DNA of 64,000 bases. Source: Lolliginicoccus lacisalsi. Lineage in GTDB: Bacteria; Actinomycetota; Actinomycetes; Mycobacteriales; Mycobacteriaceae. The notes beneath the pieces are model-generated. The model had not been told where the DNA came from, did no database searches, and worked only from the letters and a program-made list of their open reading frames with translations. Below are positions 34,541 to 44,037 of this stretch, piece after piece. Position 1 is the first letter of the stretch, and each line of letters opens with the position of its first letter. The position numbers and the translations under genes are program-made. The stretch covers positions 1 through 64,000 of the forward strand of contig NZ_JACYWE010000003.1 of NCBI RefSeq assembly GCF_014841105.1, given 5' to 3'.

Positions 34541-35791
34541 CTAGGCGAACAGCAGGGTCCAGAGCAGGAAGATCACGGCACCCAGGAACAGTCCGAGCAC
34601 TACTGTTCCCGCGATGGCGGCAGGGGAGACCGTGCTCGGGGCGCGATGCCGCGCCCGGCGCCGCTTGCGACGGGATTTCGCGGCGGTCCGGATCTCTACG
34701 ATCTCCTTGCCCGCGGCGAGCGGATGCGTGGATGTTGGGAGAGCCGTGGCCGGCAGGACGAGGCGGGTGTCCGGGACGGCCCGCTGCGCGGGCGCCGGAG
34801 CGCGGGGCGGGGGCGTGGGGGTTGGCTTCCGTTCCGCGGGCGATGCGGGGGCCGTGCTCGCGGCGGCATGGGCGCGGGGCGCTGCCAGTGCTGCCTCGGA
34901 GGGCGGCGACGCGGGCGGCGCGGGCGGCTCCGGCGGAGCGGGCGGCCGTGGTGGGGTCCAAGGGGCGAGGAAGTGCAGCGCGCCGAGGGCGGCGGCAGTG
35001 CGATGATCATGCGGCACCACCACCTCTCCGGAGAAATGCTCCCTGGCCCGCTCGGCCATCGGGTCGAAGAAGACCCCAGTGCCGAACATGCACACCACAT
35101 CGGGCGTGCTGCTGGACTTCTCGAGCAGCGCGTCGATGCGGGTCAGCGCCATGGTGACCTGATCATCGATGAGCTGGTCGCGCTCGGCCCTCGTCACCGG
35201 CACGGTCGTGTCGCCCTGGGTGTGCTCGGCGACGTCGCGCTCGTCGAGCTCCGCGCGCAACTGGGCTGCTCGAGCGGTGCTGATGCGCAGGTAGGGGGCC
35301 TTCTCCAGGAGCAGGTCCCGCATGTGCTCGTCGATGGCGGTGGTCGTGAGCTGCGTATCGAGCGACATGGTCACGCGCTTGCCCGTGAAGCCGTCATACA
35401 GTGCCGTGGCGCAGCCATCGTCGGTGGCCATGATCATGAGCGCGCGGGGCGCGCCCCGCACGTCGGTATGCATGCGCGCGTAGGCCCACATCGCCTCGTC
35501 CACGCGGATGAACTGGAACGCCGTGACGCCGTGCGCGGAGAGCACCGTGTTGATGGTCTGCTCCTGCCCGCTGGTCATGCAGGCGATGATGACCCGGCCC
35601 ACGGTGGCGTTGCGCGTCGCGGCGCGGATCCGCATGATCCCGATCAGCGACGAGACTATATCGCCGAGATCGTGCGCGTTGTCCCGGCCGAGGGCGCGGT
35701 GGCGGTACTCGGTCTCGTCGTCGGCGCCGACAAGCGCGGAGTGAACACCGTCGGTGCTGACCACGATGCCCAGGTTCTCCTGCGCTGTCAT
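34541..35791 (-). CDS. Hsp70/actin-like ATPase-fold membrane protein
   Basis: The 416-aa protein starts with an actin/Hsp70-type N-terminal segment (LGIVVSTDGVHSALVG, about 7–22) and has the later strand VVCMFGTGVFFDPM and HRTAAALGALHFLAP near 250–280. An about 90-residue Pro/Ala-rich linker, a basic stretch (KSRRKRRRARHR) and one C-terminal transmembrane helix (about 390–413) follow. This suggests a tail-anchored DnaK-like regulator with a cytoplasmic head. GGAGG precedes the ATG. It lacks a substrate-binding domain. The role in the locus is unknown. Confidence 0.7.
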   Translation of the reverse strand: MTAQENLGIVVSTDGVHSALVGADDETEYRHRALGRDNAHDLGDIVSSLIGIMRIRAATRNATVGRVIIACMTSGQEQTINTVLSAHGVTAFQFIRVDEAMWAYARMHTDVRGAPRALMIMATDDGCATALYDGFTGKRVTMSLDTQLTTTAIDEHMRDLLLEKAPYLRISTARAAQLRAELDERDVAEHTQGDTTVPVTRAERDQLIDDQVTMALTRIDALLEKSSSTPDVVCMFGTGVFFDPMAERAREHFSGEVVVPHDHRTAAALGALHFLAPWTPPRPPAPPEPPAPPASPPSEAALAAPRAHAAASTAPASPAERKPTPTPPPRAPAPAQRAVPDTRLVLPATALPTSTHPLAAGKEIVEIRTAAKSRRKRRRARHRAPSTVSPAAIAGTVVLGLFLGAVIFLLWTLLFA

Positions 35792-35895
35792 TGCGTGCCT
35801 CCGTGCGGGGTTGGTGGTGCGGGGTCCTCTTCATGTATCGGTCCAGCGCTATGGAATGTCACACATCCGCCCGACCGGTTTGTCGGTTGTTCCCC

Positions 35896-37299
35896 CTACT
35901 CTGCCGTGTCGCGCGCACGGTAGGCGCGGCTTTGCTGCGGGAGGGACGAATCGGACTCGTAGTAGTAGGCGTACTCATAGCCCGAGGTCGCGTTCTGCGG
36001 GATCATCGTCAGGACGGTCCCGAGGATCGTCGCGCCGACCTTGTCGAGGTCGATCAGCGCCCGCCGGAGCTCCTCCCGCTTCGTCTTGCCGTGGCGCACC
36101 ACCATCAGCGCCCCATCGCTCATCTTCGCCAGCACGGCGGCATCACTGACCGGCAGCAGCGGGGGCGCGTCGATGACCACGTAGTCGAACTGCGCGCGCA
36201 GCTCATCGATGATGTGCCGGGCATGGCTGGAGCTCAGCAGCTCGCTCGGGTTCGGGGGGATCGAGCCGGAACCGATCACGAAGACCCCGTTGACGGAGGT
36301 GGGCTGGAGCACCTCCTCGAGCGAGGCCTGCCCGGCGAGGACAGTGGTGAACCCCACCGCCTGCACGAGGCCGAGATACTTCGTGATGCGGGGGCGCCGG
36401 AGGTCCCCCTCGAGCAAGCACACCGAATGGCCCGCCTCGGCGAGCACGAGGGCGATGTTCGCCGCGGTGGTGGTCTTGCCCTCGCCCGGCAAGCAACTGG
36501 TGATGGTGATGACCTGCGGCGCATCGTCGATGTTGAGGAACTTGAGGTTCGTGCGCAGCGAGCGGTACGCCTCTGCTCCCGTGGAGCGGGTGTCGGAGAA
36601 GTTGATCGCTGGGTACTTCTCCCGGTCCTTCTCGAACGGCAGCGTGCCCACGAGCGCGATCTCACCGACCTCCTCGAGCGTCTGCCGGTCCTTGATGGTG
36701 TTGTCGAGGCGATCCCGCAGCACCGCGAGGCCGATGCCGACCAGCAGGCCGACCGCGAAGCCCAGAGCGATGTTCGCCAGCCGCTTGGGAGCGATCGGCG
36801 CGTCCGCGACCGTGGCTGCCTCCACCACGGTCACCCGAGCGGGCGGCGGACCACCCTCCTCGGGGGACTCGAGCTCAGCCACCATCGCGGTGAACTCGGA
36901 GGCGAGCGTATCGGCGATGTCGCGGGCAAGCTCCGGGTCCTCGTCGCGCACCGTGATATCGATCAGCACCGTCTCCGGGGCCGATGTCGCCGAGACGCGG
37001 TTGGCGAAGTAGGTGGGGTCGACATCGAGCCCGAGCTCATCGATGGTGCGGCGGGCCAGTGTCTCGCCCATGATCAGCTGACGGTACGAGCTGACCCGCT
37101 CCTGGGAGAACCGACCGCCTTGATACACCTCCGCGGCGCTCGAGACGCCCGAGGTGGAGACGAACAGCTGAGACGTCGATGCATAGATCGAGGGGCTCAG
37201 CACGGAGAAGATGATCGCCGCGAGCGTTGTCGCCGCTGCGGAGGAGGCGACGATGCGCCATCGTGCCTTGAGAATCCGCAGGAAGTCCTGAAGCTCCAT
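35896..37299 (-). CDS. Polysaccharide co-polymerase fused to BY-tyrosine kinase (Wzc/CapAB-like)
   Basis: This 467-aa protein controls polymer length and export. The N-terminal Wzz part has transmembrane helices at about 15–37 and 174–196 around an external domain. The kinase has Walker A PGEGKTT (271–277), Walker A' LLEGDLRRP and Walker B YVVIDAPPL. The C-terminal Tyr cluster SGYEYAYYYESD is the autophosphorylation tail. The ATG at 37299 was chosen because MELQDFLRIL is the normal family start. The low-molecular-weight phosphatase at 22986 is its likely partner. Confidence 0.94.
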   Translation of the reverse strand: MELQDFLRILKARWRIVASSAAATTLAAIIFSVLSPSIYASTSQLFVSTSGVSSAAEVYQGGRFSQERVSSYRQLIMGETLARRTIDELGLDVDPTYFANRVSATSAPETVLIDITVRDEDPELARDIADTLASEFTAMVAELESPEEGGPPPARVTVVEAATVADAPIAPKRLANIALGFAVGLLVGIGLAVLRDRLDNTIKDRQTLEEVGEIALVGTLPFEKDREKYPAINFSDTRSTGAEAYRSLRTNLKFLNIDDAPQVITITSCLPGEGKTTTAANIALVLAEAGHSVCLLEGDLRRPRITKYLGLVQAVGFTTVLAGQASLEEVLQPTSVNGVFVIGSGSIPPNPSELLSSSHARHIIDELRAQFDYVVIDAPPLLPVSDAAVLAKMSDGALMVVRHGKTKREELRRALIDLDKVGATILGTVLTMIPQNATSGYEYAYYYESDSSLPQQSRAYRARDTAE

Positions 37300-37372
37300 G
37301 ACCCAAACCCTTCGAGCCGTCGTGACGGCGACAACTAGTGATTGATGATTGCGTGGCGGCAGGCAGCGCGGA

Positions 37373-38344
37373 TCATGCCCGGGCCTCGGCCCGGTGCTCC
37401 CGATACCAGGCCACCGCGTCAGCGATGCCCTCGCGCAGCGGGATCCGGGGCTCCCACCCGGAACCGGTGAGCAGGCCGACGTCGAGGAGCTTGCGCGGCG
37501 TGCCATCCGGCTTCGAGGTGTCCCACGTGATCTCGCCCGAGTAGCCCACGGTCTCGGCCACGAGGTGCGCGATCTCCTTGATCGTGGCGTCCTTGCCGGT
37601 CCCGACGTTGACCTGCGAGGGGCCGTCGTAGTGCTCGAGCAGGTGCAGCACCGCGGTAGCAAGATCATCGACGTGCAGGAACTCGCGCCGCGGCGTGCCC
37701 GTGCCCCAGTTCTGGACGGTCGTCGTGCCGCTCTCGCGCGCTTCCTCGTAGCGGCGGATCAGCGCGGGCAGCACATGGGACCCCGTGGGGGAGAAGTTGT
37801 CCCCAGGGCCATACAGGTTCGTCGGCATCGCCGAGATCCACGGCAGGCCATGCTGGCGGCGGACTGCCTGTACTTGCATGATCCCGGCGATCTTCGCGAT
37901 GGCGTACGCATCATTGGTGGGCTCGAGATGCCCGGTGAGCAGGTACTCCTCCTTGATCGGCTGCGGCGCGAGCTTGGGATAGATGCACGACGAGCCGAGG
38001 AACTCGAGCCGCTCCACCCGCTGCAGGACCGCGGCGTCCATCACATTGACCTGGATCTGCATGTTCTCGGACAGGAAGTCCGCCGGATACGTGTCATTGG
38101 CCAGGATGCCGCCGACCTTCGCCGCGGCGAGCACCACGTAGCGGGGCCGGGCCTCGGCGAAGAAGTCGAGCACCGCGCCGCGATCGCGCAGGTCGAGCTC
38201 GGAGGAGGTGCGGCCGATCAGGTTCGTGAAGCCCGCGGACTCGAGCGCCCGCCATACCGCGGAACCGACCATCCCACGGTGCCCGGCCACGTAGAAGGGG
38301 GCATCGCGATCCAGGGGGCCCGGTGTGAAATCAATCGCGCTCAT
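37373..38344 (-). CDS. fcl: GDP-L-fucose synthase
   Basis: Fcl epimerises and reduces GDP-4-keto-6-deoxymannose to GDP-L-fucose with NADPH. The 323-aa SDR protein has the nucleotide-binding loop VAGHRGMVGSA (about 19–29), AAAKVGGI, the catalytic LGSSCIYPK and YAIAKIAG (Tyr-x3-Lys). GGAG lies upstream of the ATG. The gene starts 3 bp after the stop of gmd, so the two steps of the pathway are in one operon. The product implies fucose in the envelope polymer. Confidence 0.95.
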   Translation of the reverse strand: MSAIDFTPGPLDRDAPFYVAGHRGMVGSAVWRALESAGFTNLIGRTSSELDLRDRGAVLDFFAEARPRYVVLAAAKVGGILANDTYPADFLSENMQIQVNVMDAAVLQRVERLEFLGSSCIYPKLAPQPIKEEYLLTGHLEPTNDAYAIAKIAGIMQVQAVRRQHGLPWISAMPTNLYGPGDNFSPTGSHVLPALIRRYEEARESGTTTVQNWGTGTPRREFLHVDDLATAVLHLLEHYDGPSQVNVGTGKDATIKEIAHLVAETVGYSGEITWDTSKPDGTPRKLLDVGLLTGSGWEPRIPLREGIADAVAWYREHRAEARA

Positions 38345-38347
38345 GCA

Positions 38348-39376
38348 TCACGCTCCATATCCGGGCAGCCGGGGGTGATCGATCCAGTGGCTGCCCTCGT
38401 GCTTGAGCGCCTCGATATCGGCATCGACCATGATCCGGGCGAGCTCCGGGGTGTGCACCCGCGGCGTCCAGTCCAGGATGCGCTGCGCCTTGCTCGCATC
38501 GCCGACGAGCGCGTCGACCTCGGTGGGGCGCAGGTAGCGCTCGTCGAACCGCACATGGTCCTCCCAGTTCAGCCCCGCGTGGGTGAAGGCCTCGACAAGG
38601 AAGTCCCGCACCGTGTGGTTGCCGCCCGTGGCGAGGACGAAGTCGTCGGGCTCATCGGCCTGGAGCATGCGCCACATTCCTTCTACGTACTCGGGCGCGT
38701 ACCCCCAGTCGCGGACGGCATCGAGGTTGCCCATGTAGATGTACTTCTCGCGGCCGTCCGCGATGCGCGCGACCGCCCGGGTGATCTTTCGGGTCACGAA
38801 CGTCTCGCCGCGACGAGGTGACTCATGGTTGAACAGGATCCCGTTGACCGCGAACAACCCGTATGCCTCGCGGTAGTTCTTCGTCACCCAATAGGCATAG
38901 ACCTTCGCCGCGCCGTACGGCGACCGGGGATAGAACAGGGTGTCCTCGTTCTGCGGTGGCGGCGATGCCCCGAACATCTCCGAGCTCGAAGCCTGGTAGT
39001 AGCGACAGTCGACGCCGGCGAGCCGCACGGCCTCGAGCAGGCGGATCGCGCCGATGCCGGTGGTATCGCCGGTGTGCTCGGGCTCGTCGAAGCTCACCCG
39101 CACGTGCGACTGCGCGGCCAGGTTGTACACCTCAGCGGGATTGATGCTCGACAACAGGGTGACGAGGCGCGCGCCATCGCTGAGGTCGCCATAGTGCAGG
39201 AACATGCGCGCGTCGGGATCGTGCGGATCCTGGTAGAGATGGTCGATCCGCGAGGGGTTGAACGTGGAGGCGCGCCGGATCAGTCCGTGCACCTCGTACC
39301 CCTTGCCCAGCAGCAGCTCGGCGAGGTAGGAGCCATCCTGGCCCGTGATTCCGGTGATGAGTGCGCGCTTGGTCAT
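38348..39376 (-). CDS. gmd: GDP-mannose 4,6-dehydratase
   Basis: Gmd converts GDP-D-mannose to GDP-4-keto-6-deoxy-D-mannose, the branch point for fucose and rhamnose forms. The 342-aa SDR enzyme has the loop [12 protein letters not shown] (about 9–20), the RR-STFN motif, QASSSEMFG and [10 protein letters not shown] with catalytic Tyr and Lys. The start ATG overlaps the upstream glycosyltransferase stop in ATGA. Together with fcl it gives GDP-L-fucose. Confidence 0.97.
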   Translation of the reverse strand: MTKRALITGITGQDGSYLAELLLGKGYEVHGLIRRASTFNPSRIDHLYQDPHDPDARMFLHYGDLSDGARLVTLLSSINPAEVYNLAAQSHVRVSFDEPEHTGDTTGIGAIRLLEAVRLAGVDCRYYQASSSEMFGASPPPQNEDTLFYPRSPYGAAKVYAYWVTKNYREAYGLFAVNGILFNHESPRRGETFVTRKITRAVARIADGREKYIYMGNLDAVRDWGYAPEYVEGMWRMLQADEPDDFVLATGGNHTVRDFLVEAFTHAGLNWEDHVRFDERYLRPTEVDALVGDASKAQRILDWTPRVHTPELARIMVDADIEALKHEGSHWIDHPRLPGYGA

Positions 39377-40668
39377 TCTGCTCCTCGCAGGTGGGGGGCG
39401 GTCGGCCCGGTCAGATCAGGGTGGCTTGGGCGGCGCCGGGCGACGAGATCGCGCAGCCAGCCCTCGTATTGGTCGATGGCGTGCTCCTGCGAGAGCTCCC
39501 GGCGGCAGAACTCCTGCCCTGCCTTGCCCAGGCTGCTGGCGCGCCGCGCATCGGTGGCGAGCTCGACGATGGCACGGGCGAGCGCCGCGGGATCGGTCGG
39601 ATCGACCTGGATGCCCGCCGCCGATGCGCGGATCTCGTCCGCGGTGACGCTCGCGGCGTCGGTGGCGGCGACCACGGGGCGGCCCGTGGTGAAGTACGAG
39701 GTGAGCTTGCTGGGCACCGCCATGTCCGATAGCCCCGGCAGCTCATTGAGCACCAGCACATCGGCCGCGGCCATCGCCAGCCGGAACCCGCGCTCCGGCA
39801 GGGGCCGCACGAACGTCACGTTGGGCATTCCCTCGGCGAGCTGCTCGAGCCGGGGGCGCTGGTTGCCATCGCCGAGCAGCACGAATCGCAGTCGCGGCGC
39901 GGTCCGCAGTGCCGCGCGCGCTGCCTCGATGACGTTGTCGAGCCCCTGCTTGGCACCCATGTTCCCGGCATGGAGCGCGATGATCTCGCCGGGATCCCAC
40001 CCCAGCTCGGCGCGTGCCTCGCTGCGGGGCGGGAGCTCCATGGGGACCAGGTGAGTCCAGTTGCGGATCACTCGCACCCGGTCGCCGTCGACGCCCAGGT
40101 CCCGCACCATGTGATCGCGCATGCGCTGGTGGATCGCGGCGACCCCGTCAGCTGAGCGGAGCGTACGGGCCTCGATGGCGCCCAGCGCGCGAGCTGCGCG
40201 CCCGCCACCGGTCCCGGTCTCCCGCGCGCCGAGCCCGTAGAGGTCCTGCACCCAGACGCCGATAGCGGGCCGGCGTGGCGTCGCCCGTGCCCGGGCGACA
40301 TTCACGGCCGTGGCGAGCAGGGCCGGGCTGACACAGAGGATCACATCGGGCCGATGCCAGCGGCCCAGGCTCGAGGCGAGGCCGAAGCTGGCCTCCATCC
40401 GGGCCCGGTCGAGCGGATCGAGCGGGTCCGGGATGTGCGGCCGGAAACGCTCCACGGTCACGCCGTCGAGGTGCTCGGTCATGCGACGGCCGGCGTAGCC
40501 CTCGGTGATGCGCCACGCGGGATAGTGCGGATAGCCGGTGCGAACAGTGACATGATGTCCACGAGCGGCGAGCGCTGCCGCGAGCCCCGCGGTGTAGGGG
40601 CCATTGCCTGACTGCTCGGGGGCGTAGTGCAGCCCCAGCAGCAGGATGCGCAGCGGATTGTCGGTCAC
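39373..40668 (-). CDS. Glycosyltransferase family 4 (WcaI/fucosyltransferase-like)
   Basis: The 431-aa GT-B protein starts [27 protein letters not shown], the form seen in WcaI, the colanic acid fucosyltransferase-type enzyme. The C-terminal half has [19 protein letters not shown] and [17 protein letters not shown]. The GTG at 40668 follows TATTGT (40675–40680) by 6 nt without a Shine-Dalgarno, so it is probably leaderless. Its 3' end overlaps gmd. Direct coupling to gmd–fcl makes a fucosyl donor plausible but unproven. Confidence 0.9.
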   Translation of the reverse strand: MTDNPLRILLLGLHYAPEQSGNGPYTAGLAAALAARGHHVTVRTGYPHYPAWRITEGYAGRRMTEHLDGVTVERFRPHIPDPLDPLDRARMEASFGLASSLGRWHRPDVILCVSPALLATAVNVARARATPRRPAIGVWVQDLYGLGARETGTGGGRAARALGAIEARTLRSADGVAAIHQRMRDHMVRDLGVDGDRVRVIRNWTHLVPMELPPRSEARAELGWDPGEIIALHAGNMGAKQGLDNVIEAARAALRTAPRLRFVLLGDGNQRPRLEQLAEGMPNVTFVRPLPERGFRLAMAAADVLVLNELPGLSDMAVPSKLTSYFTTGRPVVAATDAASVTADEIRASAAGIQVDPTDPAALARAIVELATDARRASSLGKAGQEFCRRELSQEHAIDQYEGWLRDLVARRRPSHPDLTGPTAPHLRGAE

Positions 40669-40793
40669 ACGACGACAATAGCGTGGCGATGTGGGTCTTT
40701 TGCCCTCTTTAGTTGAAGCGGGAAGCAAGCCCAGTCCGGTTTGCCGGAAGTGTTGGTGTACAACAGGATTGACATTCATCGATTCCGGCAAAC

Positions 40794-42176
40794 GTGGCAA
40801 AACGGCTACAACGGCTGATGCAGCGCGGTATCCTCCCGAGCTGCCGGCAAGCCGCGTCGTGCGAGGAGAGTGCCCCCGGGCCTGAGCGAATCCTCGCCGT
40901 CCCGCCCGAGAAGGACCCGGGCAAGCGAAGGCCCCGCCGCATCATCGGCCTTCTCGCCAACGTGCCCATCGTGGGGATGGGAACCCCGCTTGCGGTCATC
41001 CCGGTGACAGTCCTCGCGCTGATGCAGACCCGCCTGCCCCGGCACCCACTCGCCCGCATGTGCATCTTCGCCGCCCTGCTTGGCTTCGTTGCCCTCGCTT
41101 CCTCCGCGGTCTGGCATGACACCCGCTTTCCCATTGTCGCCCTGCAGCACTTCCTGGTCTTCGCCGTCATGGTCATCGGGCTCAGTGGCATCGTGCGCAC
41201 CTCCGACGAGGCCGTGCACCTGCTCGCCTGGCTCTCCCTGGGAACAGTCGCCTACTACGTCGTCGTCGGCAATGCCCGCACCGCGGAGAGCGTCGAGTCC
41301 CTCTGGAAGTTCGGCATCGCGTTCCCTGCCACCATGCTGGTGCTCTACCTGCTGCGCCGGCTCAACGTCTCCCGCTACGCCGTGACCTTCGCCCTCGTCG
41401 GGTTCGGCATCTACGGCATGTACCTCAACAGCCGGGCCTATGCGCTGATCTGCTTCGGCGTCGCCCTCTTCGACTTCCTCCGCAGCAGCCGCAAGGGCCT
41501 CACCCGGACCCGCGTCTGGATCGGCGTCCTCGGCCTCCTCGGCTTCGGCACCATCATGCCGAGCCTGATCCTCTCCGGCGTCTTCGGTGAATCCGTGCGG
41601 CTCAAGACGCTCGCGCAGAGCGATGGCGGAGGATTCGCCCTGCTCGACGGCCGCACCGAGCCGCCGCTGGCTATCGCGGCGATCCTCGAGCGTCCTATCC
41701 TCGGCTGGGGCAGCGAGCAAGCCCTCGGATGGAACACCATCTACGCCGGCGTGCGCCTGGCCGAATACCTCGGCATGTCCAGCCCCGACGACTACATGCA
41801 GTACTGGGTCAGGCCCGGCGGGCGCATCTCGATCCACTCGATCTTCTTCGAGACCTGGATCCAGGGCGGCGTCCTCGCCGTGCTGTTCCCCATCGCCCTG
41901 CTCGTGACCCTCGCGCTGGGCTTCATCCGCATGCGCGGCCAATACTCCATCGTGGTGATGCTGGTGTGCGCCCAGTCCTTCTGGGACATTCTCTTCTCGC
42001 CCTGGGTCGCCAACAAGTCCATCTACCTTGCCGTGATCGTGCTCGCGGTGACCCTGCCGCTCTCGCCCGAGAAGAAGGAAAAGCCCGAGCATGCCCCGGC
42101 GCACCGGGCCGCGCGCCTGTCACGGCTCCAGGGGTCCGGCGCGCCGGAGCCCGCAACCCGCGACACCCCGGGATAG
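40794..42176 (+). CDS. O-antigen ligase/polymerase-like membrane protein (Wzy/WaaL)
   Basis: This 460-aa protein has ten or more hydrophobic segments and a large external loop (about 270–350) with RTEPPLAIAAILERPILGWGSEQAL. The tail of the loop has HSIFFETWIQGGVLAVLFP, a typical H-x-E-like site of the Wzy_C family. It would polymerise or ligate lipid-linked repeat units outside. The GTG at 40794 gives the listed length; ATG 40818 is an alternative. No other polymerase gene is present in the locus. Confidence 0.82.
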   Translation: MAKRLQRLMQRGILPSCRQAASCEESAPGPERILAVPPEKDPGKRRPRRIIGLLANVPIVGMGTPLAVIPVTVLALMQTRLPRHPLARMCIFAALLGFVALASSAVWHDTRFPIVALQHFLVFAVMVIGLSGIVRTSDEAVHLLAWLSLGTVAYYVVVGNARTAESVESLWKFGIAFPATMLVLYLLRRLNVSRYAVTFALVGFGIYGMYLNSRAYALICFGVALFDFLRSSRKGLTRTRVWIGVLGLLGFGTIMPSLILSGVFGESVRLKTLAQSDGGGFALLDGRTEPPLAIAAILERPILGWGSEQALGWNTIYAGVRLAEYLGMSSPDDYMQYWVRPGGRISIHSIFFETWIQGGVLAVLFPIALLVTLALGFIRMRGQYSIVVMLVCAQSFWDILFSPWVANKSIYLAVIVLAVTLPLSPEKKEKPEHAPAHRAARLSRLQGSGAPEPATRDTPG

Positions 42177-42213
42177 CCACTGGCGGTCTTGGCGGTCGCG
42201 GCGCCCGGCGCCC

Positions 42214-42327
42214 CGGTGCCGCTTTGGTCCCGGTGCCGCTTTGGTCCCGGTGCCGCTGTCGCTCGGCGCCGCTGTGGCTCGGCGCCGCCGTGGCTCGGCG
42301 CCGCTGTGGCCCGGTGCCGCTGTGGCA
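42214..42327 (+). repeat. Tandem array of seven 16–17-bp units before repeat copy 2
   Basis: Seven units of CGGYGCCGCTKTGGYYC type start at 42214, 42231, 42248, 42264, 42280, 42296 and 42312. The last unit ends on the base before the stem-loop element. Unit length drops from 17 to 16 after the second unit. The array is not coding and not CRISPR-like, since there are no spacers. Confidence 0.85.
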
Positions 42328-42400
42328 GCAAACGCGATAGAAGCGCCGGAAAAACCAGGTCGGCTTCTATCGCGTTTACCGGTTTCCAGTGCTTTTGCGG
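42328..42400 (+). repeat. Dispersed 73-bp stem-loop element, copy 2
   Basis: GCAAACGCGATAGAAGC pairs with GGCTTCTATCGCGTTT (from 42362), followed by GGTTTCC and GTGCTTTTGCGG. The loop contains CCGGAAAAACC, which can pair with GGTTTCC downstream. It is located between convergent genes (polymerase-like and S4 protein), 151 bp after the plus-strand stop. Confidence 0.88.
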
Positions 42401-42453
42401 TGGCACGGCCCCAGCGCGGCCGCCCAGCACCGCCACCCGGCCAGCCAGCGGGG

Positions 42454-42855
42454 TCACCCGGAATCCAGCTCGTCTCCTGGCATCGCGCGCAACCGGTCGA
42501 GCTGGCGGCGTTCCCGCTTGGTGGGCCTGCCCGCGCCCCGATCCCGCCGCGGCACCGAGGCGAGGACTTCCCGCGGCGGGGGAGCGGGACTGCGATCGAG
42601 GTAGGCGCGCTGCGCGACCGGGGCCCCCACGCGCTTGGCGAGCGGCACCACCACTTCGAGGACGCGCAGCGTCCCGTGGTGCCATACCCGCACCTCGTCG
42701 CCGGGCCCGATGAGCTGCGCTGCCTTCGCCGACGCTCCGTTGACCCGGACGTGGCCGCCGCGGCAGGATGTCGCGGCCTGGGAGCGGGTCTTGGTGATCC
42801 GTACTGCCCATAGCCATGCGTCCACGCGGACGCGGCTGCTTCCGTGCTCGCCCAT
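42454..42855 (-). CDS. S4-domain RNA-binding protein (Hsp15/RqcP-like)
   Basis: The 133-aa protein has an S4 domain at about residues 8–60 (VRVDAWLWAVRITKTRSQAATSCRGGHVRVNG) and a basic C-terminal extension. Hsp15-type proteins bind stalled or dissociated 50S subunits that carry nascent chains. The start ATG lies 6 nt after TATCCT (42862–42867) with no Shine-Dalgarno, so it is likely leaderless. It faces the O-antigen-type gene convergently, with a repeat element between. Confidence 0.88.
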   Translation of the reverse strand: MGEHGSSRVRVDAWLWAVRITKTRSQAATSCRGGHVRVNGASAKAAQLIGPGDEVRVWHHGTLRVLEVVVPLAKRVGAPVAQRAYLDRSPAPPPREVLASVPRRDRGAGRPTKRERRQLDRLRAMPGDELDSG

Positions 42856-42999
42856 GGCACCAGGATAGGGGCGCGGGCATGCGTGGCACGATTGAGCAGA
42901 GCCCGGCGCGCGGGTAGTCTTCGCGGGTAGCCTCGATGGTCCGGGCGCCCGCGCCGCGCGGGGCCAGTTGGTTCGAGGTTCAAGTCTTATTGGGAGTAG

Positions 43000-44013
<1,014 letters not shown>

Positions 44014-44037
44014 TCCAGCCGGAACGAGGAGCAACCG

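Noticed and set aside
42214-42327. CRISPR-like array
   Set aside because: Units are 16–17 bp with no spacers and there is no cas gene; it is a plain tandem repeat.
42932-42995. tRNA-like T-arm text before nrdF (GGTTCGAGGTTCAAG)
   Set aside because: No acceptor, D- or anticodon stems can be formed around it.
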